Source: Anas platyrhynchos
Lineage: Eukaryota; Chordata; Aves; Anseriformes; Anatidae
Direction: 5' to 3'
NCBI RefSeq assembly: GCF_047663525.1
Contig: NC_092602.1
Location: 7,933,501 to 7,997,500 of the forward strand
Length of the DNA: 64,000 nt
The notes under the pieces are model-generated. The model did no database searches. It saw only the letters and a program-made list of their open reading frames with translations, and was not told the origin of the DNA. Numbering within the stretch: the first letter of the stretch is position 1; every line of letters begins with the position of its first letter. The position numbers were made by a program, and so were the translations under genes. Below, in pieces: positions 51,901 through 63,320 of this stretch.

Positions 51901-54900
51901 TTGATTGTGACAGGGCAGGAGGAACCATACAAGACAGACTTGTACCTGTACAGCATTAAAATGACTGGTAACATCTGGACCAGTCAGTTGATTAGTATCC
52001 ATAGTGCCTCTAATGACAAAATTAGTACAAGACTCAGAACCAAGTGAGACCTAAATCCAGCCTAAGATCACCGTATTACCCCAAAGTAATTGGGCCTTGC
52101 TGTATGAAGCAGTGTTTTACCAGTTACAGGATTTTAAGAATAAGCTTTTACGTTATTAAGCAGAATATTTATATATGTATGTATGAACATATACACAAAC
52201 ATACACAAGTATACACATACACACAAGTTGTAAGCATGTGTGTATGTGTATAAAAATGTGTGTTTATCTTTTCCTGTAGAAGAGTGGCAAGTTGTCCAGG
52301 TAATGGGTTACTTACAAATCACAGTTACCAGGGTATCTAAGGATGTCAAAAACCCTCAAACGCAAGCGAAATACACTCACTAATTTCTGCCATATGTTTT
52401 CCACCATTTTTATAAACAAGAGAACTTGAACAATGAGCATGGACACATTGCTTACACTGCATGGTTATTTACTATTTCTGATCAAGAACTTACTCTCAAA
52501 CATAAGTAGCACAATAAATTTTTAAAATAAGAAGCAGAAGAATGCAAGTCACGGTCAAGTCATCATACATGTATCTCTGTTACTGAGGTGTGACACAAAA
52601 TGGTAAAATATAGACAGCCCAGAGATAACAGTGTTAAAACAGAAATTCCTATATTCTAATCTGTGTCTTAGATCTAGTTCCTCCTGCTTTAAGAAAGAAA
52701 ATTTATTCACATGCCCTTCAATTTCCCAAGAGAAAAACAAGAAATGACATATTACAAACCACCCTAGCATATGGGAATTAGTGCATGCAATGTAAAATGT
52801 CAAAGTTCCTCATTTTATTTCTGATCATTTTGACAGCTAATCCCATTAATGTGCTCGTTCCCCAACCCCAGACTGTCTTCTCTTACTTCCCAGATTCCCA
52901 AAGCTTCAACTGTTCATTGCTGAATCACTAACCACCTCTTTCTGTAACTGTGCTGTCAACGGAAACGGTCATCTGATAACAATGTAAGTTGCAAGATAGT
53001 GAATTAAAAACAAAAAGCAAAAAATGCATGACACATTCAACACCCTGTAAGTTATTATGTAGTAATTTTTAAGCTGTATTTCTCATTTTAAACAAAGCAA
53101 CCCTAGCATTCAAGGTTTTGTGTGCAGGGCTGCCCGCATGTCCCAGTCTTGTTTTCTGAAAACGCTGAAACTTCATTCTAGACTCCTAGTCTCAGAGTAT
53201 AGCCACATAAATTATTGTAAATTAAACTCAGGCATGAATTTACAGCACATTGTGTACAACACAGTCCACTCCAACTGTTCACATGCATGCTTTTGCTTGC
53301 AAAATAGTGCATCTCAAATGGCCAAGCTGTCTGGAATCTATTTTTACAGTAAGAGAGGGGACAATCACTGCATAAGAGCTGACAAGTTAATCCCCACTCT
53401 GAATAGATTGTGTGTAGACACATACTTTGTTGTCCATTTTAAATGAGTCACCCAAAGCCACATGAAATCTATACTTCAATTTCTGTGTTGATAAAGCTGA
53501 ATCATCCGTATAGACTCATTAGCATACCATGAGATTAAACCTTTAGTTGTCTACAGGCAGGCTAATACGTCATGTCATAGTGACAACCAGCAGACAAAGA
53601 GAAATTACATTCCCTTCCATAACTGTATTTTTAAAAATAAGGCAGTTTCTGTTTCCAGGAAGACCTGACAAATTGCGCAGCATGCAATTTCTATGCATTA
53701 TGGAAACACTACACTGATGTTTTAAATTTAGCTTCCATGAGCATGAACTAGATAGCAGTATTAGTGCAAAGCAAAATGTCAAGTGCCTAGACTAAACAGT
53801 TCAATTATATCAGGTGAATCTACAAAGCATGAAACACATGACCGGATGAAACAAAAGAAGATGCAACACACTGAAGTGATGAAAGAAAGATAAGGAGCAA
53901 AGCTAACCCTTACTGTTATTGGTGCTGTTGCCATTAAAAGACCCAGCTGCGCTGCTATTGTCTTTCTCTTTGTCTTGATTCTCAAAGTCCATGTTAAGAG
54001 ACCTGCAGGAAAAAAAAAGCAAACTTAATAGGCAAATTTCAAACTCCTATTTAGGTTTATCAGCTACGGTCTCATTACCATTCTACTGTTTCAGCACTCT
54101 CTCCCTGGAAAAGTCTTGTTTTTTAAGTGCTGGTTATTAAAAAAACAAAACAAAACAGAAAAAAAAAATACGTGCCAGAAATTAAAAAAAAAATACACCC
54201 ACTGTTAGAGACAAGGTACAGAATCACACTTGGTCCAATACTGAGACTACTCACTGTAGTGTCTGAACTGCTAAGTGTTGACAACAAACCACAACGAAGA
54301 TACTTATCTGTGTTGCTTGGAAGTGTAGAACATGATGGAAATACAGTAAAAGTTTCAATTCTCTGATGTATTTGAACTCTTTCCAAGTTACCATTTTGAC
54401 ACTTTTCATTCAAATTTAACTATTTGGTTTCATGTTTAAAACCATACTCATTGCTTCCTTCCTCTGACTCTTGTAATGAATGATGACCAAAATTTGCCTG
54501 TAAGTAATTCCCTGCTGAATACAAGTTCTTATCTAATTGAAATAGCTTCAGCAAAGTCTAGAAAATAAACATATAGGCATTTCAGATATCTAGAGGAAGC
54601 TCTGAATAAATAGTACAAATTAATTCATCCATAGCAGCTGACATTTCCCAGTGTACCCAGCTCTTTGTCTTTTCATTTTGATATATATACCAAAAAGACT
54701 CCAAAATAACACAGAATTTAATCATAAAAATAATTGCTGTCCAAAACAGATCCTAAATGAAATTCAGAAAGTTAATCAAAATTTGCTAGAATGTAATTTA
54801 GAAGTTGCATCAAAGTGATGAGCTGTGGCAAAAGTGATTCTATGCTGTTTTTATATAAAACAACATAGTAAAAATGCGATGTTGTTTTATATAAAAATAT

Positions 54901-57900
54901 TAGCAATCAAGATTACCATGATAGTTTCTCATTATCATAACATGCATGCATGTTGTCCATGACTTCTCTGTAGATTTATTTGCTCAAATAAGCTACAGAG
55001 AACCATCAGAAGCATAGTATGGCTCTTCCCTTCAGACTGCAGCAGCAGCAAATATCAAGTATTTTGATACAACTTCCAGGTCAACAGGCATTCGACTTTT
55101 TTTTTTTTGTTGTTTTCCAAGTTGAGCTGCAAGCGATTGCACTATGAAAAGTAAGCAAATTCTATTAATTTGACAGACAAGGACAAAATAAAACACCTAC
55201 ACCTTTGTGTAAAAGATTGTATCAAAGTTATTTCATTTTAGTGTGTCCTACTGCAACGTAGAGGTAAGCAGTTCTGTGTCACAGTCATACAGCCTGAAAT
55301 CAAGCACATATGGGTCTGCAGTATCTAGGCAGATACGGTATATTAAAGAAAGCGAGGTTGAGTAGTTTTGCTGTATAAAATTAAAAAGAAAAAAAGGCTT
55401 TCCAGTTTAAAATTATGTTGTTGTTCTGCTTCTATTATGCACGTGCTCCCAGTATGAAGTTAAAACCGGTTTTGGACTCAGATAAAATACGAGGAAGCTT
55501 TAAGCTTGGACTTACAGAATTGCTACGCAGAACCTGGGTGTCAGCTGAAAAGTTATCTAAGATTCAAAGAGTCAACAGAGAACACAGCTTCTAACAAACA
55601 GATCTGTTCTAAAGATGTCTGTCATCTTTTATCTTTCATTCACATTTCCTTTTTCCCCATTAATCCCCATTAAGCCATAAAATTTTCCTCTCGAGATATA
55701 AAAATTCAAGAGAGGGATGAAAACCCTCCAGGGCTGGATCCAAGATTCAGCCAAACAAATGTTGTTTTTTTTTTCTCCTCAGAGCAGCATTTCATTTTTC
55801 TGTAAATTAGCTCAGCTTAGCAAGAGCATCACACCATCATCCTGACTGTGGCAATGGGGAACTCCTCATAATTTAAGGAGCTATCAGCAAAGGAAACTGA
55901 AAATAAACTATTATTCCTACTGCTCACAAACAACTTCAGCCCATTTGCTTTCATTTCAATAGAATCAGCAATTACTACATTATCACCTGTAAACATCCTC
56001 ACTTCAAAATTAAGCATAAACCTTGAAATTACGGTCACTTAGCAACACAGTTGGTGAGCCAAACCAACTTCTGAATCATCAGCACCCATTTTACGACTTG
56101 GCCCTTACCTCTGCTGCAAATTATCACTAACATGATAAAAATTGAGAAGTGATCACTAAAACATCTTCCATGAAAGTTAAAAACTGTATTTTTAAAACAA
56201 GACATATTGAAAATTACTGTGCTGGAAGGAAACAGCAAGTCGAGAAGCATTTGCTCTTTTGTTCAAGTTTGCGCCTGGATTCCAAAAGCAGCATTCACTC
56301 AGCATCTCCTGTCAGGCAATAAACTACAGTTGTCTCTTCTGGGGGCCCCAGCAGTTCAAGCTGGTAGGATTTCTAGCACAGTGGTTCAAAGCAAGCCTCC
56401 CACAGGGAAGCACTCAGTAGGGTTACGCTGAGGCCAACGCAATGAGTAAGCTGCTGGCACATTATTATCATGAAAGTTCAGATTCAGCTATGGATCACTT
56501 CCATTGCAATAATGCTTCGGGGAAACCCTGCAGGAAAATATTCTTATGAAACAAAGGAAGAAATTTGAAAGCAAGCATATCTCTAAAGAGTCAGCAGGAG
56601 AGGCAATATATTGAGAAGTTCCTTCTCGCTTTGCTCAGTGAAGACAGTCACCCTTATGAACAGCTCTGGGACTGTGAGAATTGCCAGATTTCAACTGCTC
56701 TACATAAAAAATTACAGTCAGACACTGAGCTCAGATAGTTTAATTCAAATGAATCAGATCTCCGTGCGTATTATGGAGAGAGAGGCTAGAACACGTTACG
56801 CGATCTAACATCGCCACAGTGGCTTATAAAGTGTTCCTGTGAGATTAAATGACGAGTTGCAATGCACGATCTGGAGTAGGAATAAGAACAGGGGAAATAG
56901 TAGCAAAAAGTCCATGGAAAAATATTCTCACTGACTAGATGGATTACCAGCTCCTGACTATGTCTGCAGAGCCACACATGCCAAAGTCCCAGAGCCCTGA
57001 TGTGAGCATCTCACCCCCAGCAGGTGCTTCACACGCGTGCAGGTATCTTTCTGGCTCTCCAGACCCCTTGTCCGCCCTGCCAGCACTGTGGCTACAGATG
57101 CTTGTGAACTCCAGGCACACCCTTTCTCTTAGTTAGAAGCTATTTTTATTACTCCACACACTATTACCAGAATTAGTCACACGTTTTATTTGAGCATTTC
57201 GAGCCACTGCCATAGAGATAAATCTAGGGTTCTTACACCTACTTTGAAATTTCACATTCAGCTCAAACACACATGCACGACACCCTGCTAAGTAACTAAG
57301 GTGGACTCATCGTGGCTGTTGGCACTGTTTACGAACCACCAAAGAGGACCACCTTTTCCTACCAAACTTACAACTTAAACAAGCAAGACAGAGTGGGGAA
57401 AAATAGGAAAATAAAACCAATATGCATTGTTCTTCAGTACCACGATATATTCTATAGTCTCGAGGGCTCTCAAGCATGCAATACTTAATATGGGAAGACC
57501 GGAGTTTCTTTAGTATGGGAAGGTCAGTCTTCATCTGCAGGCAGGAGATAAAGCTTGCACCTGAGTTCTGCATTAACTAATGAAGACAGCAAGGATCTGT
57601 GAGGACCTGCAGTCCCTGTTTCTGAAGTGGAGAGCAAACCACCTTACAAGCAGTAAATATTGCAGCACTGAAAACAAACAAACAAAAACTATTTAAAAGC
57701 AGGACAAACAATCCTCTGCAAATACTTTCAAAACAAAACTGGGCTTCATTCCGATCGAGGAGGATCCAGTAACAGTTTAGCTTAAAAGCAGGAACTGGAA
57801 CAGGTAGAGTATGGGTTAAATCAGGCTTTACATAACCATGTTTGAGTATGTGATAGGATAGAAAAAGATTTAGCTGCTACATGCCTACAAAGTAACTCCA

Positions 57901-60880
57901 GCACTTCAGTCCCAGCAAAGCACCTGGACAATAGGTGACTGTATGGGAAGAACCCCCAGGAAACAACCCATTTCCAGCTAAGCTCACCTCTTTAAAAATC
58001 CATAACTAGAACAAACATTTGCATGCTGCTGTGTACATCTTGTAACTGTTTGAAAGATTATACTTGCCTCTCTGACAGCCAACAACAAAGCGTATCAAGT
58101 ACAAGGGCTGAGAGATGGTAAGAACATTTATGGGAGATGTTTAGAAGGGCTTGAAGATAAAATTCCTGACCCTGCACAAATGCAGGAAGGAAATGCTCTT
58201 CCAGCCACATTAAGAGAAGTGAGATCTCAAATGCATACTGTTCTTCATTCTGGAGGCAGACTTTTCCCAGGATCTATTAGACATTCTTCTGAGTATTTTG
58301 GTGTTTTTTGTTTGTTGCTTGGTATGGTTTTTATTTATTTATTTGTCATTGGACAAATGCTACTTGTATGACTAAGGACACTGGACCAGGCTATCCTTTG
58401 TTCCCCCGAAACCTCCTGCATTAGATTAGATCCACCACACACAAGGATTTTATCCTAATGACTCACCCACCCAATTCTTTCTGATCCTATTATTGAACTT
58501 CTGTTTATGTCACTTGCCAGCAGTATCACAATAACTCTACAATAACTACTTGTTTCTTTTCAGACTGAAATTGGAAACCATGCCCACTTTCTACAACAAG
58601 AAGGTTATGTGAGGAGTGCCATTTTCTTTTTGCCTTACCACGGCTCCATTTGAGATGAAGCACTCAAATCTAGATGAAGATGTTGTTTTCATTTGAGAAC
58701 GAGCACCCTAAGCAGTAACTTTTGTCTTTCCGGCAAGTTGCTATTCTAAGAAAATCCACCCACTGCCAGAAGTTTTTATTTTACTACTTCGGGAATTTCC
58801 AGATAAGCATCATTTTGCAACTTAGCACCACACTTAAATTTCTTACAAATCTGAATTGCATCTTGGGCGCTGTTGTTAACAGCACTTCACAATCTTCTGT
58901 AAATAACTGCTTTTGACCTCACTCGTTGACCAAACAGCTTGGAAGTTTACCCAAGTCATCATCGAAACTGTGGGTTTCGGCTCAGGCATCTACTAAAGAA
59001 GCTAAATGTAGGCCGTTCATTAGAAATCAGTTTCAAAACTATCGGGCCCTATTTTGGTCTGCAATAGCTTATGTCTTGGAGTCCTTAGGACACATGCAGA
59101 AGTAGGCTAGAAGAGGGCATTTCCTCAACTGATTTGTATCCATCGTCATTCTACCATGTCATCCAATAGGTTAGAATCTTTTGAGTTTAAGTCAGTCCTA
59201 GCTCAGTCCTTGTAATGAGCGGTTTTAAATGTAATCACAGGATAAGATGGTAAAAGAACACGTGTGCATAGCAACAGGACAGGAAAGAGCAAGGGAAAAT
59301 TCTTAAAAGCTTAGAAGCTCTGAGGAGAGGCAATTTACGTTCAGGCACTCCTGCTGTTTCATATTGCATTATGTTTTCTCAATTTAATTTTGGTTTTAAT
59401 AAAAGCTACAGGTCTTGTAGCCATATGCATAGTTCCTTTTTACTCAACTGCATGAATTAAATTAAAGACTGAAGTAGCCCCTCAACTATATGCTAGACTG
59501 ACTCAGAACTTTAAGAAAAGAAAAAAACCACTGCCAATTGGTATTAAATGCAACCTTTTATTTATTTGCAGTTTCTCTAGATTTTGTCTTCCTGAAGCTT
59601 TCTATTTTAATTTAAGCAGCAGTGCTGTTACCTAATACTCACTAGCAAAAACAGACAGCTCTTACCAAAAATTGGCTCTTTCATTTTATGATTTGCTTAA
59701 CTTATGACTGGGATTTAAAGCCTCTTATCCTAATAGCTGCAGCTTACATCATACTTATGACCATGGTTATCATCTATTTCAGGAATATTCAGCGTGGTGC
59801 AGAGAATTCATACTATATGGATGGCTTTTTATCATAGACTTGTTAAACAGAATCACAGAATCACAGAATTTCTAGGTTGGAAGAGACCTCAAGATCATCG
59901 AGTCCAACCTCTAACCTAACACTAACAGTCCCCACTAAACCATATCCCTAAACTCTACATCTAAACGTCTTTTGAAGACTTCCAGGGATGGTGACTCCAC
60001 CACCTCCCTGGGCAGCCTGTTCCAGTGCCTAACAACCCTTTCGAACGAAGCAATGTTCTTCAAAGGAAAAAAAAAAAAAAAAAGAGGGGAGAAGAAAAAC
60101 ATCCTGAACTTAAGTTTCAAAGAAATAATATTTCCAAGTTGTAAATTGTTTTTGATGTGTCAGTATGAACCTCTTTCCTTATATGCCATTACATTAAAAG
60201 CTGGGTATGATACAAGATGCAAGCTTAGCAGGACAACAAAGTTTTCTCTAAACATACTCAAGTCCCCTGAAGTGGGGCAAATTTGTTTTTTGAAGATTCA
60301 AACCTAATCAGCAGTTGGTGTCAGGCACTGCTAGAATTCAGCACTGATGTGTTTCTCACTTCTCTGTTGTGCTGTTACATTCAGGAATATCTATTTTACG
60401 AGATTTGGTTGCAATCGGAGTAAGAATGCTCTGAATCAAACACTGAAACACTGTATCTAAAAGCCTGCTATTGACAACATTACATCCATCTATATCTCTC
60501 AACAGGTCCTTTATACCCTCCAAAACACAATTTTACAGAACTGTCTTCAAGGATTGACTTCACAGCTATCTTATACGTGCTTGCAACTTGTCATACAATT
60601 ATGTCTTTCAGAAACCTCAACTGGCTTCTTTTTCTTCCTTCTCTATTTCCTTTTCAGAACCAAGAAATGCTGCATTTACATCAGCTGTCATTCTAACAAA
60701 GATACAACAAAAACAAAAGGCATAAACTATAAACTGTCACTTGTAGTCACATTTTTATTTGAAAAAGAAAAGATCCATAAAAGCCTTAAAGAAAAATCTT
60801 ACCTGAAACTGCCATAGACTATGAGGAGAATAGAAATCAGGAAAGTAGACACTTGACTGGAGTCCACAAGGGAATATGCC
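36832..60880 (-). CDS. SPPL3: SPPL3, signal peptide peptidase-like 3 (coding exons 2-11; exon 1 outside)
   Basis: Multi-pass GxGD-type intramembrane aspartyl protease of the Golgi that sheds glycosyltransferases such as MGAT5 and so tunes N-glycosylation (family knowledge). Exons (minus): 60803-60880, 53914-54002, 50829-50948, 47529-47607, 46671-46783, 41403-41509, 40308-40471, 38847-39046, 37652-37761, 36832-36903. Phases join without error. Assuming the usual 23-nt coding part of exon 1, the protein is 384 aa. Motifs fall at the known positions: catalytic Asp200 in LLIYDVFW, Asp271 in [11 protein letters not shown], and QPAL at 340-343. The C-terminus is [13 protein letters not shown]. The sequence is nearly identical to the mammalian protein. 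The promoter and exon 1 are beyond 64000. Confidence 0.96.
36904..37651 (-). other. SPPL3 intron 10
   Basis: 748 bp, GTAAGA donor and ctgtttag acceptor on the minus strand. No feature recognised. Confidence 0.85.
37652..37761 (-). CDS. SPPL3: SPPL3 exon 10 (PAL motif)
   Basis: Residues 325-361: [20 protein letters not shown], then [22 protein letters not shown] is the conserved PAL motif near the active site. Acceptor cttttacag, donor AAAG|GTAAGA. Confidence 0.96.
37762..38846 (-). other. SPPL3 intron 9
   Basis: 1,085 bp, with a run of ten G at about 38224-38233. No gene or transposon recognised. Confidence 0.85.
38847..39046 (-). CDS. SPPL3: SPPL3 exon 9 (catalytic GIGD)
   Basis: Residues 258-324: [34 protein letters not shown], then [20 protein letters not shown] and GYFV. 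Asp271 of GIGD is the second catalytic aspartate. Acceptor gctctccag, donor GTAG|GTGAGT. Confidence 0.96.
39047..40307 (-). other. SPPL3 intron 8
   Basis: 1,261 bp; donor AAG|GTAAAA is somewhat off consensus. No feature recognised. Confidence 0.85.
40308..40471 (-). CDS. SPPL3: SPPL3 exon 8
   Basis: Residues 204-257: [54 protein letters not shown]. This is the loop between the two catalytic membrane helices. Acceptor cttctgtag. Confidence 0.96.
40472..41402 (-). other. SPPL3 intron 7
   Basis: 931 bp of AT-rich sequence. Nothing recognised. Confidence 0.85.
41403..41509 (-). CDS. SPPL3: SPPL3 exon 7 (catalytic YD)
   Basis: Residues 168-203: [20 protein letters not shown], then [16 protein letters not shown]. 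Asp200 of YD is the first catalytic aspartate. Acceptor catttgtag, donor TGG|GTAAGT. Confidence 0.96.
41510..46670 (-). other. SPPL3 intron 6
   Basis: 5,161 bp, AT-rich, with A-runs near 41552 and 42662-42680 and a C-run near 41593. I find no gene, RNA or recognisable transposon in it. Confidence 0.75.
46671..46783 (-). CDS. SPPL3: SPPL3 exon 6
   Basis: Residues 130-167: [20 protein letters not shown], then [18 protein letters not shown]. Acceptor gttcctag, donor GACG|GTGAGT. Confidence 0.96.
46784..47528 (-). other. SPPL3 intron 5
   Basis: 745 bp, GTAAGG donor and gttcctag acceptor. No feature recognised. Confidence 0.85.
47529..47607 (-). CDS. SPPL3: SPPL3 exon 5
   Basis: Residues 104-129: [20 protein letters not shown], then PCSPQN plus two bases. 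Acceptor ccttttctag, donor ACAA|GTAAGG. Confidence 0.95.
48294..48314. repeat. Poly(T) tract
   Basis: Run of 21 T in SPPL3 intron 4. Confidence 0.9.
50450..50499 (+). mobile_element. CR1 3'-terminal fragment
   Basis: Words GGATATGATCTCCAGAG, CTTCCTTCCAACCTGAATGA and TCCTAC match the 3' end of CR1 (gatctc...ccttccaacctgaatgat). Only about 50 bp is recognisable. Confidence 0.65.
50829..50948 (-). CDS. SPPL3: SPPL3 exon 4
   Basis: Residues 64-103: [20 protein letters not shown], then [19 protein letters not shown]. Acceptor cctccacag, donor GCAG|GTGACT. Confidence 0.96.
50949..53913 (-). other. SPPL3 intron 3
   Basis: 2,965 bp, AT-rich, with a TA/CA/TG microsatellite at about 52166-52264. No gene recognised. 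Confidence 0.8.
52166..52264. repeat. Compound TA/CA/TG microsatellite
   Basis: Successive tracts of ATATATGTATGTATG, ACATACACAAGTATACACAT and TGTGTGTATGTGTATA. Confidence 0.8.
53914..54002 (-). CDS. SPPL3: SPPL3 exon 3
   Basis: Residues 34-63: [20 protein letters not shown], then SFNGNSTNN. Polar loop with three N-glycosylation sequons (NSS, NST, NNS). Acceptor ttcctgcag, donor AACA|GTAAGG. Confidence 0.95.
54848..54897. repeat. Perfect 19-bp inverted repeat with 12-nt loop
   Basis: Left arm TTTTTATATAAAACAACAT (54848-54866), loop AGTAAAAATGCG, right arm ATGTTGTTTTATATAAAAA (54879-54897). The arms are exact reverse complements. It would fold into a hairpin or cruciform. No transposon hallmarks beyond the arms were seen. 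Confidence 0.95.
59849..60062 (-). mobile_element. CR1 LINE, 5'-truncated copy (about 0.2 kb)
   Basis: On the minus strand the ORF end reads [20 protein letters not shown], then [13 protein letters not shown], the C-terminus of the CR1 ORF2, followed by the 3' UTR (ggttggactcgatgatcttg) and the terminal ATTCTGTGATTCTGTGATTC repeats at 59849-59869. Well preserved, so relatively young. The truncated end abuts an A-rich run at 60064-60082. Confidence 0.93.
60064..60082. repeat. A-rich run beside the CR1 copy
   Basis: About 17 A with flanking purines, adjoining the truncated 5' end of the CR1 copy. Confidence 0.8.
60803..60880 (-). CDS. SPPL3: SPPL3 exon 2 (first membrane helix)
   Basis: Residues 8-33: completes the W codon, then [20 protein letters not shown] and VYGSF plus two bases. 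Acceptor ccattccag, donor TCAG|GTAAGA. Exon 1 with the start codon was not found up to 64000. Confidence 0.95.
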
Positions 60881-61599
60881 CTGGAATGGGAAGAGAGAAG
60901 GCAGGTGTGTTATCCTGAGTGTCCATTTCTCCAGTAGCATTCGTGAATTCTTTTTCTTAGCATTATACAAACAGAGAACGGAATGACATCTTTATGACAG
61001 CTATTTCTAAAGCTGTTATACCATTTAGGAATATAAAATACATAGCTTGTAAGTTAACTTTTTTATATTCAAGACTGCAGCATACAAAATCTGTACAACA
61101 GTCAATGAACAGCTCAAAAAGCCTTGTAGAGATTTGTTCTCAACTCACTGCATTGAGATTCCTTTTTCCACAAACATGTGGAATTGCTTTCAGCATACCG
61201 TCTTGCACGTTAATAACACTGATCTCTGTTTTTCCTATGCCTTAGCTGATAATAGTTAAGTCGCAATATGGCAGTTGAAGTCAAGGTTCACTCAGTACAG
61301 AAAAAAAAAAAACAAACAAAATAAGCTGCAATCTGCATTTATTAAACCACATGCAGTTACTTCTCTATTACATCTTGCAAACCACTAGATAGAGGATTTC
61401 TGATAAAAATTTCAGCAGGAGAATTAAAACCCACCTTTATTTAGATGGATTTCCCAATATAACGTACTTACATGTTTAAAGCACAGAAATATAAATATTA
61501 GTTTTCCCCTTTTTTCCTACCCTTGACAGACCAAACCTTACTCTGTAGCTTACACCAAAACTTTCTTTGACCCATACAATGGGAGAGAAGCAACCTCAG

Positions 61600-61870
61600 C
61601 AAGTTCTCTGCTGGCACAAGCAGGGCTGACATACTTGAGGACAGAGAAATCATTAAGAGGGGACCTTGAGGAGCAAAGCAACAAGAACTCAGCCTGTAAG
61701 TCAAGAGAAATGATCTCACCCTCTACTTAGCACTCATGAAACTGTATCTAGAGTTTTGGGGGCCTCAAAAGAGAAAGCCCCAATAACTGGAGAAAGCCAA
61801 GCAGAGAACCACCAAGACTCTCAGGGTACAATGTGACAGGAGAGGCTCAGGAGCCACAGCCCAACCCCCA
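61600..61870 (+). mobile_element. Old CR1 remnant (ORF region)
   Basis: Segments follow the CR1 consensus order: gatctcaccctctacttagc, actcatgaaactgtatctag, agttttgggggcctc, gagaaagccaagcagagaac, caccaagactctcaggg and gacaggagaggctcaggag. Strongly diverged with internal gaps, orientation opposite to the 60-kb copy, so a separate insertion. Confidence 0.7.
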
Positions 61871-63209
61871 GCAGTTTTACAGCCACTTGTGCTGAAGTAA
61901 CAGAAAAGAATAAGGAGCAATGTTAACTGCATTAGTCTTGTACTGCAAAAAAAGATCACTAAGCTTTTCTGAAAGCCAATTAAAAGGCCTAATTTCAACA
62001 AGATTATTGATATGGAACAAAGACAGCTGAATGATGTGATAGTTCCAAAGTAAATGTATGTCAGCAAATAAAAACTAACAACACAAGACAGTTAGAGAAT
62101 CACACAATTCCACTGCCAATCTAGAAGCCATTTAGAGAAAATTGTACCACTTGACAGACGCATAAAAATATTTTTTAATACATAAACACAAATATGATCT
62201 TCTACTAAAGAAATTTAATATTAAACATCACTGAAAAAGACTGCTCTTCTAGATGAAATTGTATGCTTGTGCAGTCAGCTTTTAAGAAATGGGAAACCAA
62301 CTGCTTTTGTTAATTACCATGAATAACTTCAATGTTACCCCCCAGTAAGAGTGAAAAACAGAAGTCTTATTTGCTCATAGTAGACCAACACATATATCTA
62401 TAAAGCTTAAAATCATCTTTATATTGATTTCAGTCTTGTTTGACCTTTAGTTTCAAGGCTGTGCATCAGAAGCTTTAAAAGCATCCAGAAAGATGAAAAC
62501 AGTTAATTGCAAATATGCCGTGTAAATAAGCACTTACAATTAGTTTATATAAATGGCCTTCAGGTGGTAGACAATACAGATCAGAGCACATTAGCTTTAG
62601 CTAATGACTGCACGTAAGCAGACAGAAGAAACAACTGACGGATGAATGCACTAGGTCTACGTCCTGGTACTAGCTTCAGTTTCAGGGCGAAACACCGCCT
62701 CACCCAACTCTGAGCTACTGGCAAAGGAAACTTTGTGTCCTGTTTGGATTTGAGAATTAATAGTGGAACTTCGCCCTTAACAGAATCCTCAGGAACGCCA
62801 AACGTGTAAGAAAAGCAAAATGAGGGAATGGAATTTCAGCTGGGTGTAAACACGTCGAGGGTTATGCACTACACTTATGAACTGATGTTCATAAAATCTT
62901 ATATCCATAAATCGGCACATGCTTCTGAGAAGAACAACGTTTTCTGTACAAGTCACCATTCAGTGGCAACTTTGGAAGCTAGGATAATTACAATTACATT
63001 TCATCCTAATTACTAAACAGTAGTCAAAACAAGGTTGTAAGTGTTAGAAAGAATGGTAAAACAGATAAAACAATGATGATATGTGGATCAGCCCTGGAAT
63101 AATCCATGGACTTTTTTTATTAAAAAATGAAGGCCCTTAGACAAAACAAAAGAAATCAAATATATGTAAACCCATTCTACACCATGACCCAACATAACCC
63201 TACTGATAC

Positions 63210-63320
63210 GCTGCAGCAGTGATTAGGGCAGCTATCTGCTGCTTCTGTGCAAGGGAGAAGCCAGAATTCAAGTCCTCTCGTTCTGCACGAGAGAAGTGCA
63301 ATAGGGTACTGATCTACCCA
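63210..63320 (+). mobile_element. Probable ancient MIR-like tRNA SINE
   Basis: GTGATTAGGGCAGCTATCTG followed about 25 bases later by AGAATTCAAGTCCTCTCG and TTCTGCAC recalls the tRNA-related head of amniote MIR elements (gtggttagggca ... ggttcaagtccctgctctgc), including an A-box/B-box-like spacing. Diverged; identification from memory of the consensus. Confidence 0.45.

Larger units (their letters stand above)
54003..60802 (-). other. SPPL3 intron 2
   Basis: 6,800 bp, AT-rich. Holds a 19-bp perfect inverted repeat at 54848-54897 and a CR1 copy at 59849-60062. No gene recognised in the remainder. Confidence 0.75.
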
